A DNA stretch of 64,000 bases, taken from the NCBI GenBank assembly GCA_031290985.1, contig JARLJW010000107.1, positions 113,057 through 177,056 of the forward strand, written 5' to 3'. Positions within the stretch are counted from its first letter, which is position 1. Each line of letters begins with the position of its first letter. The translations under genes and the position numbers were made by a program. Below the pieces are notes generated by a model. The model did no database searches, was not told the origin of the DNA, and saw nothing but the letters and a program-made list of their open reading frames with translations. Of this stretch, positions 44,396-53,859 are shown in pieces. This DNA is from Verrucomicrobiia bacterium (GTDB lineage Bacteria > Verrucomicrobiota > Verrucomicrobiia > Limisphaerales > UBA11358).

Positions 44396-45177
44396 CCATG
44401 GCCGCCCACCAAACCATCCTGCATCGGCTGCAACACGGTTGCCAGACCATGGCCTATCCCGCCGGCCCGCCGCCCGCGCTGCCCGACCGCCACGGCGGCA
44501 CATTGCGGGTCGAGGCCGCCAAATGCGCCGAAGGTTGCACCGCCTGTGTGCCGGTCTGTCCGACCCAGGCCATCACCCGGCCGCCGGGAAAACCGGTTGA
44601 GCTGGACCTGGGCAAATGCATTTTCTGCGCCGCCTGCGTCGAGGCGTGTCCCACCCAGGCGATCACGCAGACCAATAAACATCCCATGGCGGTACGGCGG
44701 CGCGAAGATCTGCTGCTCGGCAAACCCGGCGAAGAGGAACTGCGCCTGGCCGCCGCGCTGGATGCAAAAATGAAAAAACTGTTCGGCCGTTCGCTGCGCC
44801 TGCGGCAGGTGAGCGCCGGCGGTTGCAACGCCTGCGAGGCGGATGTGAACGTCCTCGGCACCATCGGCTGGGATCTCGGACGGTTTGGCATCCAGTTTGT
44901 AGCCTCGCCGCGCCACGCCGACGGATTGCTCATCACCGGGGCCATCAGCCGCAACATGGAACTGGCGCTCAAAAAAACCTACGACGCCGTGCCCGCACCG
45001 AAAATTGTCATCGCCGTCGGGGCGTGTGCGATTGCCGGCGGACCGTTCATCGGCAATCCGCAAATCCTGAGCGGCGCGACTTCCGTCGTGCCGGTGGATT
45101 TGTACATCCCCGGCTGCCCACCACATCCGTTGACCATTTTGGACGGCCTGCTGCGGCTCTTGGGAAGGTTGGATTAA
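44392..45177 (+). CDS. ferredoxin-small-subunit fusion (HyfH-HyfI/NuoI-NuoB-like)
   Basis: A 261-residue fusion. The N-terminal ~110 residues hold two [4Fe-4S] binding sets (Cys45/49/52/56 and Cys76/79/82/86), the first spaced CX3CX2CX3CP. The C-terminal ~130 residues form the NuoB/HyfI small subunit with cluster N2 ligands Cys145, Cys148 (GGCNACEADVN), Cys212 (VGACAIAGG) and Cys242 (YIPGCPPHP). It would carry electrons to the site next to the large subunit. It overlaps the large-subunit gene by 4 bp and ends the operon. In E. coli, hyfH and hyfI are separate genes, so the fusion is distinctive. Confidence 0.9.
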   Translation: MTMAAHQTILHRLQHGCQTMAYPAGPPPALPDRHGGTLRVEAAKCAEGCTACVPVCPTQAITRPPGKPVELDLGKCIFCAACVEACPTQAITQTNKHPMAVRRREDLLLGKPGEEELRLAAALDAKMKKLFGRSLRLRQVSAGGCNACEADVNVLGTIGWDLGRFGIQFVASPRHADGLLITGAISRNMELALKKTYDAVPAPKIVIAVGACAIAGGPFIGNPQILSGATSVVPVDLYIPGCPPHPLTILDGLLRLLGRLD

Positions 45178-45286
45178 ATTCCGGTCAGATTCAGATCGAA
45201 TGTCATCGTGTTCGCTGCTCGACAGGACACCATTCATCAACTAGTTTGCATCCGGCTTGATCTCCCATCAGCCCTCCCCAAAAGCC

Positions 45287-45664
45287 ATGCTCCAAGAAAA
45301 ATCCACCAAAGCAAACCAGAGTGACTTCGCCCGGCGCTGGCTCACGGACGATTATTTCGATCTCATCGTCTGGTACGAACCCGGCGGCGGCATCCACGGT
45401 TTTCAACTTTGCTACGACAAAACCGGCCGGGAACGCGCCCTGACCTGGACCCAAAGCCGCGGTTTCGCCCACAACTCGGTCGATTCCGGGGAAACCGCCC
45501 CCACCGCCAACCTCACCCCGGTGCTTGTGCCCGACGGCGCCTTCCATGGTGCGCCCGTTCGTGAACAATTCCTGAGCCGCTGCACGCAGATCGACGAGCT
45601 CATCCGCAAATTCGTCCTCGGCAAAATCGACGAATTTGCCGCCGCCGCCAAATCGGCGGCTTAA
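45287..45664 (+). CDS. small soluble protein, unknown
   Basis: A 125-residue protein from ATG 45287 (open to 45257). Features: SDFARRWLTDDYFDLIVWYE, PGGGIHGFQLCYDKTGRERA, LTWTQSRGFAHNSVDSG, and a helical C-terminus ending FAAAAKSAA. The compact mixed fold with aromatic residues looks real and conserved. It follows the Hyf-like operon by 109 bp but probably has its own promoter. No family assigned. Confidence 0.55.
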   Translation: MLQEKSTKANQSDFARRWLTDDYFDLIVWYEPGGGIHGFQLCYDKTGRERALTWTQSRGFAHNSVDSGETAPTANLTPVLVPDGAFHGAPVREQFLSRCTQIDELIRKFVLGKIDEFAAAAKSAA

Positions 45665-45860
45665 GCCAGAACGGCCCGGCATCACCTGCGGCGGTTGGGC
45701 GCGTCGCAGCGCACGCCGCTGTTGCCATCGTCATATCCCCACTCACCCGTGGCCGGAAATTGCCTTTTACATTGCTCCAAACTTTCAGGTTGGAGTCCCG
45801 CCCTCGAATTGACGCCCCCGCTTCCTTTCTTTACGCTGCGGTGAAACGACAAGGCATCTC

Positions 45861-47804
45861 ATGAATGAACCCCAGCACCCGCTCGCCCCGCTCATCCAGG
45901 AAAACCAGTTCATCGGCTGGACCTGCCACATTGATTTCGAGCACGCCACGGTTCTCACCAACGATGACCTGAAGGCCAAAGCCAAGGGTGTTCCCCTGCA
46001 CTGCTTCCTGCTCGCAACCAATTTCAATCCTAAAAAACCGGATGCCAAGGCCGGCGAAATCATCCTGCTCCGAGTCACTGGGAGCGCCCCGCTGCCACAG
46101 GACGCGGAATTGCTCTCGCGCAAGGCCGAACACCTAAAAAACCGCGAATTAAAGATCAGCTCCGAGGATTCTCCCAGGAACGAATTCCAGTTCGGCGGCC
46201 TGCTCTGCCGCATTCTCGGCACGTTTTTTGTCAAGGACGGACGCCTCCGTCTCGGCAGCGACATCGAATCCTATGCCACCGCGGCGGAACTCGAAGTCTA
46301 TCGCCCCACCGGTCCGGCCCTGGAGATGATTGTGAATTACATCAGCCCGGAACGCGCCGCCGCCGCCGAGGCCGAGGCCCAGCGGCTCGGCCTGACCACG
46401 GCGCTGCCTGCCTTTCCCATCGGCACCGTCCGTTACAGTTCCACCGACCGCCTGCATCGGGGCGAGGAGGCGGACACGGCCGTGTTCAACCTGAACGCCG
46501 TCGATTTCCTCTCGCGGCGCACCGCCGTGTTCGGCATGACGCGCACCGGCAAGTCCAACACCGTCAAGCAGCTCGTCTCCGTCGTCATGCGCGCCAGCCA
46601 CGAATGCCACCTCAAGATCGGCCAGATCATCTACGACCTCAACGGCGAGTACGCCAACGCCAACCAGCAGGACAAGGGCTCCATCGCCGAGGTGTTCCCC
46701 GGCGACACCATCCGCTACCGCATGATCCCCACCCCGGGATTCCAGCCCATCCTCAACAACTTTTACACGCAGATCGCCGAAGGCCATCACACCCTGCGCG
46801 GATTGATCGAACTGAACCGCGTCTCGCGCTCGTCGGACATTGATGCGTTTCTTGCGATGGATTTTTCCGAGCCGCGCAAGGAGGATTTCGAGAATGAGAC
46901 CAGCTTTCACCATCAGCTCACCCGGTACGAGCGCAAGATCGCCGCGTACCACGCGGTCCTCGCCCGCGCCGGCTTCGAACCGCCGCCGAATTTCAAGATC
47001 ACCTTCGAGGCCGGTGCCAGCGCCAAGAACAAGGTCAATCCCGTCGTCGATCCCGCCAACGGCCTGACTCCGTTGCAGGCGCAGGAATGGTTCCAACTCG
47101 CCCGCCAGATCCAGGATGAACTCGTCACCGGCACGGGCCAGAACTGGGTGGAACCGGACACCAACGTCCTGATGAACATGCTGCTGCAAAGGAATGACCA
47201 GGGTGCCTACATCGCCGGCTTCCGCGTGCTCCAACCCTTCAAGGATTACCACGCGCCCGACCGCACCACCGATGTCTGCGACGAAATCTACCAGCACCTC
47301 CTGGCCGGCAAGATCATCATCCTCGACCTCAGCGTCGGCAACCCCGAGCAGCGCGAGCGGTTGAGCAAACGCATTGCCCGGCACATCCTTGCCAGTTCCA
47401 TGGCCGTGTTCAACACCGGCCAGACGCCGCCGAACATCGTCATCTACGTCGAGGAGGCGCACAACCTCATCGGCCGCGGCGAACCGCTCACCGAAGTCTG
47501 GCCCACCATCGCCAAGGAGGGCGCCAAGGCCCGGCTCGCCACCGTGTACGCCACGCAGGAAGTCTCCTCCATCCACCCGAACATCCTCTCGAACACCGAG
47601 AACATTTTCTGCGCGCATCTGAACAATGAGAACGAGATCAACGAGCTGTCGAAGTACTACGACTTCCGCGATTTCTCCAAGGCCATCATCCGCGCCCAAG
47701 ACGTCGGCTTTGGCCGCGTCAAAACCTTGTCCAACCCTTTCGTCATCCCCATCCAGGTGGATAAGTTCGATCCGGAACGGGAAAGGCAACGGGCGGGAAA
47801 ATAA
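45861..47804 (+). CDS. HerA/DUF87-type ATPase, solitary
   Basis: A 647-residue HerA-FtsK superfamily protein. The N-terminal HAS-barrel-like region (~1-150) is followed by an ATPase core: Walker A GMTRTGKS at 225-232, IIYDLNGEYAN, a long helical insertion (~300-400), IIILDLSVGN, Walker B IVIYVEEAHNLIGRG, and ATQEVSSIHPNILSNTENIF with the sensor/arginine region. HerA proteins pump DNA with NurA, or act with nucleases or SIR2/DUF4297 partners in phage defence. Neither partner is adjacent here. It may work alone or with a distant nuclease. Confidence 0.85.
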   Translation: MNEPQHPLAPLIQENQFIGWTCHIDFEHATVLTNDDLKAKAKGVPLHCFLLATNFNPKKPDAKAGEIILLRVTGSAPLPQDAELLSRKAEHLKNRELKISSEDSPRNEFQFGGLLCRILGTFFVKDGRLRLGSDIESYATAAELEVYRPTGPALEMIVNYISPERAAAAEAEAQRLGLTTALPAFPIGTVRYSSTDRLHRGEEADTAVFNLNAVDFLSRRTAVFGMTRTGKSNTVKQLVSVVMRASHECHLKIGQIIYDLNGEYANANQQDKGSIAEVFPGDTIRYRMIPTPGFQPILNNFYTQIAEGHHTLRGLIELNRVSRSSDIDAFLAMDFSEPRKEDFENETSFHHQLTRYERKIAAYHAVLARAGFEPPPNFKITFEAGASAKNKVNPVVDPANGLTPLQAQEWFQLARQIQDELVTGTGQNWVEPDTNVLMNMLLQRNDQGAYIAGFRVLQPFKDYHAPDRTTDVCDEIYQHLLAGKIIILDLSVGNPEQRERLSKRIARHILASSMAVFNTGQTPPNIVIYVEEAHNLIGRGEPLTEVWPTIAKEGAKARLATVYATQEVSSIHPNILSNTENIFCAHLNNENEINELSKYYDFRDFSKAIIRAQDVGFGRVKTLSNPFVIPIQVDKFDPERERQRAGK

Positions 47805-47849
47805 AAATCCGATTCGCGTCGCAAATTTTTTAGATTAAACTTTCGCCCT

Positions 47850-48863
47850 GTGTTGAATCCGTTCATCCATTGGGTTGAAGCCAAGGGCATGTGGGCGCCG
47901 TGGTTGTTTGTGGCGCTGTTCCTCGTGGCCTCGCTGCTCATGATCTGGCGGCTGGAGGCCATGAGCGCCGCCGGCTTCGAGGGTACCGTCCTCGGCACCC
48001 TCGTCATGCCCTACTGCTCCGGCATGGGCAACCTCATCTTCGCCTTCCTCCTCGGCCGCCATGGCGGCAACGGCGCGGATGTGATGACCAATTCCCTCGT
48101 GAACAACGTCACCAACATGACGCTGGTGCTGGGCCTGCCCGCCATCATCTGGGGGATCAACGTGGTGCCGGGGAAAAAGCAGGAATCTAAAAGGGCCAAG
48201 ACCGGCGGCAACATCGGCCAATTGAACCGCCTCTCTCTCCTGCTGACCCTGCTGGCGGTGGTGTACTTCTCCGGCGTCGTCTGGGCGCTCGGCCGCGATG
48301 GCCGGCTCGGTTTCAACCAGGGACTCGTGCTCGTGGGCATGTTCCTGTTCTGGCAATGCTTTCATGTCTTTGAAGTCCTCAAGCAGAGCGAACGTTCGGG
48401 CAAATCGCCCATGGGCTGGATGTTCCCGGTGGACATGGCGTTGCTGGCCGTGGGCGCCTACGGCATCTACGTCAGCACCGGCTGGCTCGTGAACTGGCTC
48501 GCGCACGTCCAGTCGGGCGGCTTCGTCTCCATCAAGCATCTTGGCTGGCTGAGCGGCTGGCTCATGGTACTGCCCAACGCCCTGCTCGCCATCTATTATG
48601 GCATCCGGCGGCAGCCGGAAACCGTCTATGCCTCCCAGGTCGGCGATGCGCACGTCTCCATCCCGCTCTGCGTGGGCATTTTTGCGCTCTACAGTCCCAT
48701 GCCCATGCCGCCGTTTTTCGAGACGGGCATGATGATCCTGCTCGCGGCCACGTTTGTGCATCTCTTCTGCGTCGCGATCCTGGGAAGATTGCCGCGCCTC
48801 GCCGGCCTCGCGCTGGTTGGCGCCTACGGCTACTTTCTCTGGGCCGGACTGATCAAGCCCTAG
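47850..48863 (+). CDS. CaCA-superfamily (Na+/Ca2+ exchanger-like) membrane protein
   Basis: A 337-residue transporter-like protein from GTG 47850, with about ten helices. The alpha-repeat-like segments GGNGADVMTNSLVNNVTNMT and GFEGTVLGTLVMPYCSGMGN show the inverted repeat style of cation/Ca2+ antiporters, although the canonical acidic residue in the first repeat is shifted. Ion specificity cannot be read. It lies 45 bp after the HerA-like gene; a functional link is not implied. Its stop overlaps the convergent gene by 4 bp. Confidence 0.6.
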   Translation: MLNPFIHWVEAKGMWAPWLFVALFLVASLLMIWRLEAMSAAGFEGTVLGTLVMPYCSGMGNLIFAFLLGRHGGNGADVMTNSLVNNVTNMTLVLGLPAIIWGINVVPGKKQESKRAKTGGNIGQLNRLSLLLTLLAVVYFSGVVWALGRDGRLGFNQGLVLVGMFLFWQCFHVFEVLKQSERSGKSPMGWMFPVDMALLAVGAYGIYVSTGWLVNWLAHVQSGGFVSIKHLGWLSGWLMVLPNALLAIYYGIRRQPETVYASQVGDAHVSIPLCVGIFALYSPMPMPPFFETGMMILLAATFVHLFCVAILGRLPRLAGLALVGAYGYFLWAGLIKP

Positions 48864-49312
48864 CTCGGCTTGTTGAAGATCCGCGTATCCCACGCCACCT
48901 CCAGCGGGCTGGTGCGCACCCGGTCGGCCAGATCCCCGAACGGCACCTGCGCCACCAGCCAGCGCGGATTCTTGGCGATGCTGTCCAGGCTGTCGCTCGT
49001 GTTGTTGCAGATCAGGTAAAGCCCCACCCCCAAAACGAGGAAGCCCTCATAGCCGGTGCCGGTGTTGTGCCGCGTAAATTCAAAATCGCCCGGCCCGAAA
49101 TTGCCGCTCGTCAGCGCCGTCCGCAGCGAGCCCAGGTCGCGCGCAAAATTTTTCAGGAAATCGTCGTTGCGCGGCCCCGTATACGCCATGACCCGCGCCC
49201 GGTTCTCGATCAGGGAAACCACGGCCCATTCGTCGAACACCGTGCTCCCGTAGCGGGAGTCCATCTGTTCTTTGCAAACTTTTATCTGCCGGCCGATCTC
49301 TTCAAGCGTCAT
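48860..49312 (-). CDS. small soluble protein, unknown
   Basis: A 150-residue protein from ATG 49312 (MTLEEIGRQIKVCKEQMDSR). It contains YGSTVFDEWAVVSLIENRAR, ALTSGNFGPGDFEFTRHNTG and YEGFLVLGVGLYLICNNTSD, in an alternating helix/strand arrangement reminiscent of a roadblock/LC7-type or profilin-like fold. Function unknown; it is convergent with the transporter gene and divergent from the CruF-like gene. Confidence 0.55.
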   Translation of the reverse strand: MTLEEIGRQIKVCKEQMDSRYGSTVFDEWAVVSLIENRARVMAYTGPRNDDFLKNFARDLGSLRTALTSGNFGPGDFEFTRHNTGTGYEGFLVLGVGLYLICNNTSDSLDSIAKNPRWLVAQVPFGDLADRVRTSPLEVAWDTRIFNKPS

Positions 49313-49440
49313 TGTTGCCAGCAGAGCAAAACCGCCGCCCGCGCTCAAGGCAATTCGCACCCGCCCGCCGGCCCGCCGGGAAATTTTATAATTTTCAGGT
49401 TCTCTCCCCGCGCCATTCCCTTACACTGTCGCCATTCCGG

Positions 49441-50226
49441 ATGCGACTGTCTGAAAATACCAGGAAATATTTCTTCTGGACGCTGAATGCGCTGCTGGGT
49501 GTGGCCCTGATTGCTGAACTGCGGGCGCCGAACTATCCCACGTGGCTGGATGCGGCCGCCATCACGCTGGCCGCCCTCGTCTCCATCCTCGCGCTCAACC
49601 GCCAGTTGCCGCTCCAAAACGTCCTGTCCGCCGCGGTCATCACCGCCGTCATCGGCGGCGCGGTGCATGGCTTCAGCGCGCGCACTTCCATCCCCCTCGG
49701 GCCCGTCGTCTTCAACTCCCAGGCCGGGCCGCAGTTGTTTAATGCCATTCCTTGGACGATTCCCCTGCTCTGGATCGTGGTCATTTTTTCGGCGCGCGGC
49801 GTGGGGCGCCTGATCTTGCGGCCTTGGCGCAAGGTCAAGGTCTATGGCTACTGGCTCATCGGCGTCACCTCCCTGCTGGTGCTCGCCTTCGATGTCGCCC
49901 TCGAACCGTACGCCTGGCATGTCAAACATCTCTGGCTCTGGCAGCCCACCAAGCTCGCGGTGAACTGGCACGGCGCCTCGCCGCTGAACTTCCTCGGCTG
50001 GGGCTGCGCCGCGTTGCTCATCCTCATGTTCATCACCCCCTCGCTCATCCGCAAACAGCCCGGCAACGCCAGCTCCGTGGATTATCATCCGCTCGCGATG
50101 TGGCTGGGCGCGTTGCTCCTCTTCGCCGTCGGCGCGGCCGGCGCCCGCCTGTGGTGGTCCGTCGGCGCGGATGCGCTCATCGCCGCCGTTACTGCGGCTT
50201 TGGCGGTTCGCGGCGCGAAATGGTAG
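49441..50226 (+). CDS. carotenoid biosynthesis (CruF/DUF422-like) membrane protein
   Basis: A 261-residue membrane protein with seven to eight helices from ATG 49441 (MRLSENTRKYFFWTLNALLG); an in-frame start farther upstream is not supported. Family-like features: IGGAVHGFSARTSIPLGPVV, then FNAIPWTIPLLWIVVIFSAR, LEPYAWHVKHLWLWQP and NWHGASPLNFLGW. These match CruF/DUF422 hydratase-type proteins of C40/C50 carotenoid pathways. No other carotenoid gene is nearby. The end overlaps the convergent CNNM gene by 38 bp. Confidence 0.65.
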   Translation: MRLSENTRKYFFWTLNALLGVALIAELRAPNYPTWLDAAAITLAALVSILALNRQLPLQNVLSAAVITAVIGGAVHGFSARTSIPLGPVVFNSQAGPQLFNAIPWTIPLLWIVVIFSARGVGRLILRPWRKVKVYGYWLIGVTSLLVLAFDVALEPYAWHVKHLWLWQPTKLAVNWHGASPLNFLGWGCAALLILMFITPSLIRKQPGNASSVDYHPLAMWLGALLLFAVGAAGARLWWSVGADALIAAVTAALAVRGAKW

Positions 50227-51538
50227 TCTGGCTCTCCCCCGTCCGCCGGACGATCTTCAGTTTCCCCACGCGCGGCCCGTCCATCTCCTCCACCCGCAGT
50301 TCAAAATCCCCCGCCGTAAAAGTGTCGCCATCCTTCGGGAAACCCCCGAGCTTTTCCGTCACCCAGCCGCTCGCCGTCGTCACGCTCTCATCATGCTCCA
50401 CCAGCCCGATGATCTTTTCCAGGTCATGCAACGGCAGCGTGCCGGAAACTTCCCACATGTTCTCGCTCCGGCGGATGAACTGAGTCGCCTCCGCGTCGAA
50501 TTCGTCCTGGATCTGGCCCACGATCGCCTCGATCACGTTCTCCAGGGTCACAATGCCCAGCGTGCCGCCAAATTCATCCACCACGAAGGCGAAGTGCGAT
50601 TTCTTTTCCAGAAAACGTTTCAGCAGCTTCTCCAGCGGGGCCGAGTCCGGCACGCACATCAACGGGCGCGACACCGGCAGCAGGTCCGCCGCCGTCCGGG
50701 CGCGCTCCCGCAGCGCATACAGGTCCTTGATGTGCACGATGCCGCGCGCATGGTCCGGGTCGCCTTCCCCGCAGATCGGAAAACGCGAATACCGCGTCCG
50801 CTCCGCGATCTCCATGCACTCCGCGATCGTCGCATCCGCCGCGAACAGTGAAATCTCGTTCCGCGGCCGCATCACCTCCCGCGCCACGCGATGCCGCAGG
50901 TCCAGCGCGTTCAAGATCAGGTTGCGCCGGTCCGGCGTGCCTTGCGCCGCGGCCAGCACCACGCGCAATTCCTCTTCCGACTGCGCCCCGTGCAGCTCGT
51001 CCGCGCCGATGCCCAGCCGCCGCAGGATCAACTGCGAGGAATTATGCAGCACCCAGATAAACGGATAGGCCACCCGGTAAAACCACACCAGCGGCGTCGC
51101 CGTCCACAGCGCCGTGTGCAGGGTGCGGCGGATGGCGATGGCCTTCGGCACCAGCTCGCCCGCGACGATCAGCAGATAGCAGTTCACGAAAAAACCCACG
51201 CCCAGCGCCACGTTATGGCGCATGCCCTCCGAGGCCACCCGCAGCACATTGAACAACGGATCGAGCAATTCCTTGAACACCGGCTCCACCGCCACGCCCA
51301 GCCCCAGGCTCGCCAGCGTGATGCCAAACTGCGTTGCGCCGATGTACGTGTCGATGTGCGCCACGATGTGCCGCGCCGTCCGGGCGCGCCGGTTCCCCTT
51401 CGCCACCAGCGCCGAGAGCTGCGTGTCGCGGATGCGCACCAGCGCCAGCTCCGCCGCCACAAAAAAACCGTTCAGCAGCACCAGCACCAGCACGGCGAGG
51501 ATCTTCAACGCCATCGAAATGATTTCTTCCCCGTTCAT
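50189..51538 (-). CDS. CNNM/CorC-HlyC family membrane protein (DUF21-CBS-CorC)
   Basis: A 449-residue protein with an N-terminal DUF21/CNNM membrane domain (LVLLNGFFVAAELALVRIRD; TQFGITLASLGLGVAVEPVF), a CBS pair (EVMRPRNEISLFAADATIAE; HARGIVHIKDLYAL; FVVDEFGGTLGIVTLENVIE) and a CorC/HlyC C-terminal domain (EVSGTLPLHDLEKIIGLVE). The family handles Mg2+ or other divalent metal export or sensing. It is the last gene in a tandem of three paralogues on the minus strand. Confidence 0.88.
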   Translation of the reverse strand: MNGEEIISMALKILAVLVLVLLNGFFVAAELALVRIRDTQLSALVAKGNRRARTARHIVAHIDTYIGATQFGITLASLGLGVAVEPVFKELLDPLFNVLRVASEGMRHNVALGVGFFVNCYLLIVAGELVPKAIAIRRTLHTALWTATPLVWFYRVAYPFIWVLHNSSQLILRRLGIGADELHGAQSEEELRVVLAAAQGTPDRRNLILNALDLRHRVAREVMRPRNEISLFAADATIAECMEIAERTRYSRFPICGEGDPDHARGIVHIKDLYALRERARTAADLLPVSRPLMCVPDSAPLEKLLKRFLEKKSHFAFVVDEFGGTLGIVTLENVIEAIVGQIQDEFDAEATQFIRRSENMWEVSGTLPLHDLEKIIGLVEHDESVTTASGWVTEKLGGFPKDGDTFTAGDFELRVEEMDGPRVGKLKIVRRTGESQTTISRREPPKPQ

Positions 51539-51539
51539 G

Positions 51540-52532
51540 TCACAATTTCATCTCCCCGAACATCACCTTCAGGATGTCCTTCAGTTTCACCACGCCGATC
51601 TCCCTGCGTTCGCGTGACAACACGATGGCCGTGCGCTGGCCCGCGCGCTGCATCAGCCGCAGCGCCACCTCCAGCCGCACCCCCTCGTTGATGAACACCG
51701 CCGGTGTCATGTAGGTGGACACCGGCAATTCCGCGTCCAGCGTTTCGCGATAGACCAGCGGCCGGATGTCCAGCAGGCCCGCCACGCGCCGTGCCCCGGA
51801 GCGGGTTTCCCAGACCGGCAGCCGCGAGATCGCATGCTCCCGCGCCAGGTCCAGCGCCGTGCGCAGCGGCGCCTGCGCCTCCACCGTCGGGACCGACCCC
51901 ATCGGCAACGCCACCTGCCCCACTGATAAATTCTGCAGGTCGAGAATGCGGTTGATCATCGCATGCTCGTCGTCCGACAACGCCTGGCCCGACTCGCGCA
52001 TCATCGCCCGCATCTCCTCGCGGTTGCCGAACAGCCGGCCCGTGAACGTCTGCCCGCCCGTCCATTTCAAGATCGTCCGCGACAGGTCGTCCACCAGCAG
52101 CACCACCGGGCTCAGGAAAAAATTGATGATCCGGAACGGCCGCGCCGCCAGCAGGCACAGCGAATTCGGATGCGCCCGGAACAGCATCTTCGGCAGCAGG
52201 TCGAAGAAGGCATAGAACAGGAACACGATGACCGCGAACAACGCCACGATCAGCGGATTGTGCCCCATGAACCATTCCCGCAGCTTCACCAGCAGCCAGC
52301 CGAGGATGACGAAATTCACCAGCGTGTTGCCCACCAGGATCGTCCACAGGAATTTTTCCGGCTTTTCCAAAAACTTGTTGAGGATCCGGGCCGACGGCTT
52401 GCCCACCCGCGCCAGCCGCCGCACCCGCAGCCGGTTCAACGCGAACACGCCCGCCTCCATCCCCGACAGCAAAAACGACGCTGCCAGGCACAGGGCCAGG
52501 GCGATCCAAGTTGGATAAGTCGGGTCCATCAC
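51540..52532 (-). CDS. CNNM-family membrane protein without CorC domain
   Basis: A 330-residue paralogue of its neighbours: DUF21 domain (LCLAASFLLSGMEAGVFALN; LWTILVGNTLVNFVILGWLL) and CBS pair (QVALPMGSVPTVEAQAPLRT; DILKVMFGEMKL at the end), but no CorC/HlyC domain. It starts inside the preceding gene's stop (4-bp overlap at 52529-52532) and ends 1 bp before the next gene. A truncated paralogue in the same transcript suggests a hetero-oligomer with the flanking full-length proteins. Confidence 0.8.
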   Translation of the reverse strand: MMDPTYPTWIALALCLAASFLLSGMEAGVFALNRLRVRRLARVGKPSARILNKFLEKPEKFLWTILVGNTLVNFVILGWLLVKLREWFMGHNPLIVALFAVIVFLFYAFFDLLPKMLFRAHPNSLCLLAARPFRIINFFLSPVVLLVDDLSRTILKWTGGQTFTGRLFGNREEMRAMMRESGQALSDDEHAMINRILDLQNLSVGQVALPMGSVPTVEAQAPLRTALDLAREHAISRLPVWETRSGARRVAGLLDIRPLVYRETLDAELPVSTYMTPAVFINEGVRLEVALRLMQRAGQRTAIVLSRERREIGVVKLKDILKVMFGEMKL

Positions 52533-53821
52533 TTTACTTTCTGCACCAGCAATTCATTCACCCGCCGGCCGTTGGTGAGCTGCGCCGTCAGTTTCAAGCC
52601 GGCAAAAGTGGCGGACTCCTTGACATCCGGCACCACGCCCAGCAGGTGCGTCAGCAGCCCGCCCATCGTCTCCACCGACTCGACCTCCGGCAGCGATGGA
52701 TATTCCCGGCGGAAATCGTCCAGCCGCATCGTGCCGTTTACCCGCCAGCGGTCCGCCGCGAGTTTTTCCATCACAAAACCTCCCGCCTGCGCGGGCGAAC
52801 GGATTTTTCCCACCAGTTCACCGAGAATGTCCTCCATCGTCACCACGCCCGCCGTGCCGCCAAATTCATCCAGCACGATCGCCAGCCCGCGCTGCTGCTT
52901 CTGCAACGCCCGGAACAGCAGCAGCAGATTCATCGTCTCCGGCACGAACGAGGGAAATTCAATCGCATCCGCCAGGTCGATCTGCGGGTTGAGCAGCAGC
53001 GCGCGCGTATTGAGGATGCCCACGATGGTGTCCGGCGTTTCATCGTAGATCGGCAGCCGGCGATGCTGGTTCAGCTTCGCCGCCGCGATCATCTCCTCCA
53101 CCGTCGCCTCGTCGGAAACGCACGCCATGCCCCCGCGCGGACGCATCACATCCCGCGCCACCCGCTGGTCCAGGCTGATGATCTGCAAAATGATTTCCTT
53201 TTCCGTTTCCGCCAGCGTCCCCTGCTCCGCCGCCATGTTCAGCAGCTCGTGATACTCCGCATCCGAGAGCTTGGCCGAGTTGGCGGATTGTTTGGCCGCC
53301 TTTTTCAGGATGGCCGAGTTCATCCATTGCGCCACGCTGTAAAAGGGCTTGGAAATTTTCTCGAAGATGAACAACGGCCACACCACGCGCAGCGCCCAGC
53401 GGTCCGGTCGCCGCACCGCCAGCGTCTTGGGAAAAACCTCGCAGCCCAGCAGCACCACCACCGCCAGCATGAGGACCACCAGCGCCAGCACCCAGTGCGT
53501 GTCGAAGGACAGCCGCAGCGCCAGCGCCAGCATCGCCGCATTGGCAAACGTGTTCCCCAGCACCAGCGTCGCCAGCAGATCCTCCGGCCGCGCCAGCAAT
53601 TGCGCCAGGACCCTGCCCCGTTGCGGATGCTGCTCCGCCAGTTGGCCGACCTGCCATTTCGTCAGGGAAAACAGCGCCGTCTCCGCCAGCGCGAAAAAGA
53701 AGCTCGCAGCCGCGAAGATCAAGATCGCAATGGTCGTCTGCTCCACGCGCCAAGTTTGCCGCAAATGGTTGCCTGAAAAAAGGAGAAACCATTCTTCCAA
53801 AAACTGACTGGTGGAGTTCAC
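52529..53821 (-). CDS. CNNM/CorC-HlyC family membrane protein
   Basis: A 430-residue full-length paralogue: a 35-residue N-terminal extension, DUF21 domain (FAAASFFFALAETALFSLTK; ATLVLGNTFANAAMLALALR), CBS pair (ARDVMRPRGGMACVSDEATV; IVLDEFGGTAGVVTMEDILG) and CorC/HlyC domain (WRVNGTMRLDDFRREY). It is first of the three-gene CNNM tandem. A frame starting at 53849 is a shadow. Confidence 0.88.
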   Translation of the reverse strand: MNSTSQFLEEWFLLFSGNHLRQTWRVEQTTIAILIFAAASFFFALAETALFSLTKWQVGQLAEQHPQRGRVLAQLLARPEDLLATLVLGNTFANAAMLALALRLSFDTHWVLALVVLMLAVVVLLGCEVFPKTLAVRRPDRWALRVVWPLFIFEKISKPFYSVAQWMNSAILKKAAKQSANSAKLSDAEYHELLNMAAEQGTLAETEKEIILQIISLDQRVARDVMRPRGGMACVSDEATVEEMIAAAKLNQHRRLPIYDETPDTIVGILNTRALLLNPQIDLADAIEFPSFVPETMNLLLLFRALQKQQRGLAIVLDEFGGTAGVVTMEDILGELVGKIRSPAQAGGFVMEKLAADRWRVNGTMRLDDFRREYPSLPEVESVETMGGLLTHLLGVVPDVKESATFAGLKLTAQLTNGRRVNELLVQKVK

Positions 53822-53859
53822 GCATTGACCCGATCAACCAAGACGCCACTTTTTTGCCA

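Noticed and set aside
46149..47789. 546-residue frame antisense to the HerA-like gene
   Set aside because: The sense strand has all ATPase motifs; the antisense frame has none.
45287..48863. phage-defence island around the HerA-like ATPase
   Set aside because: No nuclease, SIR2, DUF4297, methyltransferase or integrase is adjacent; neighbours are a small protein and a transporter.
49312..49440. extension of the CruF-like protein to 49312
   Set aside because: The added residues are proline/arginine-rich and not membrane-like; ATG 49441 gives a normal start.
52511..53776. 421-residue His/Arg/Gln-rich frame antisense to a CNNM gene
   Set aside because: Low-complexity shadow of the CNNM coding strand.
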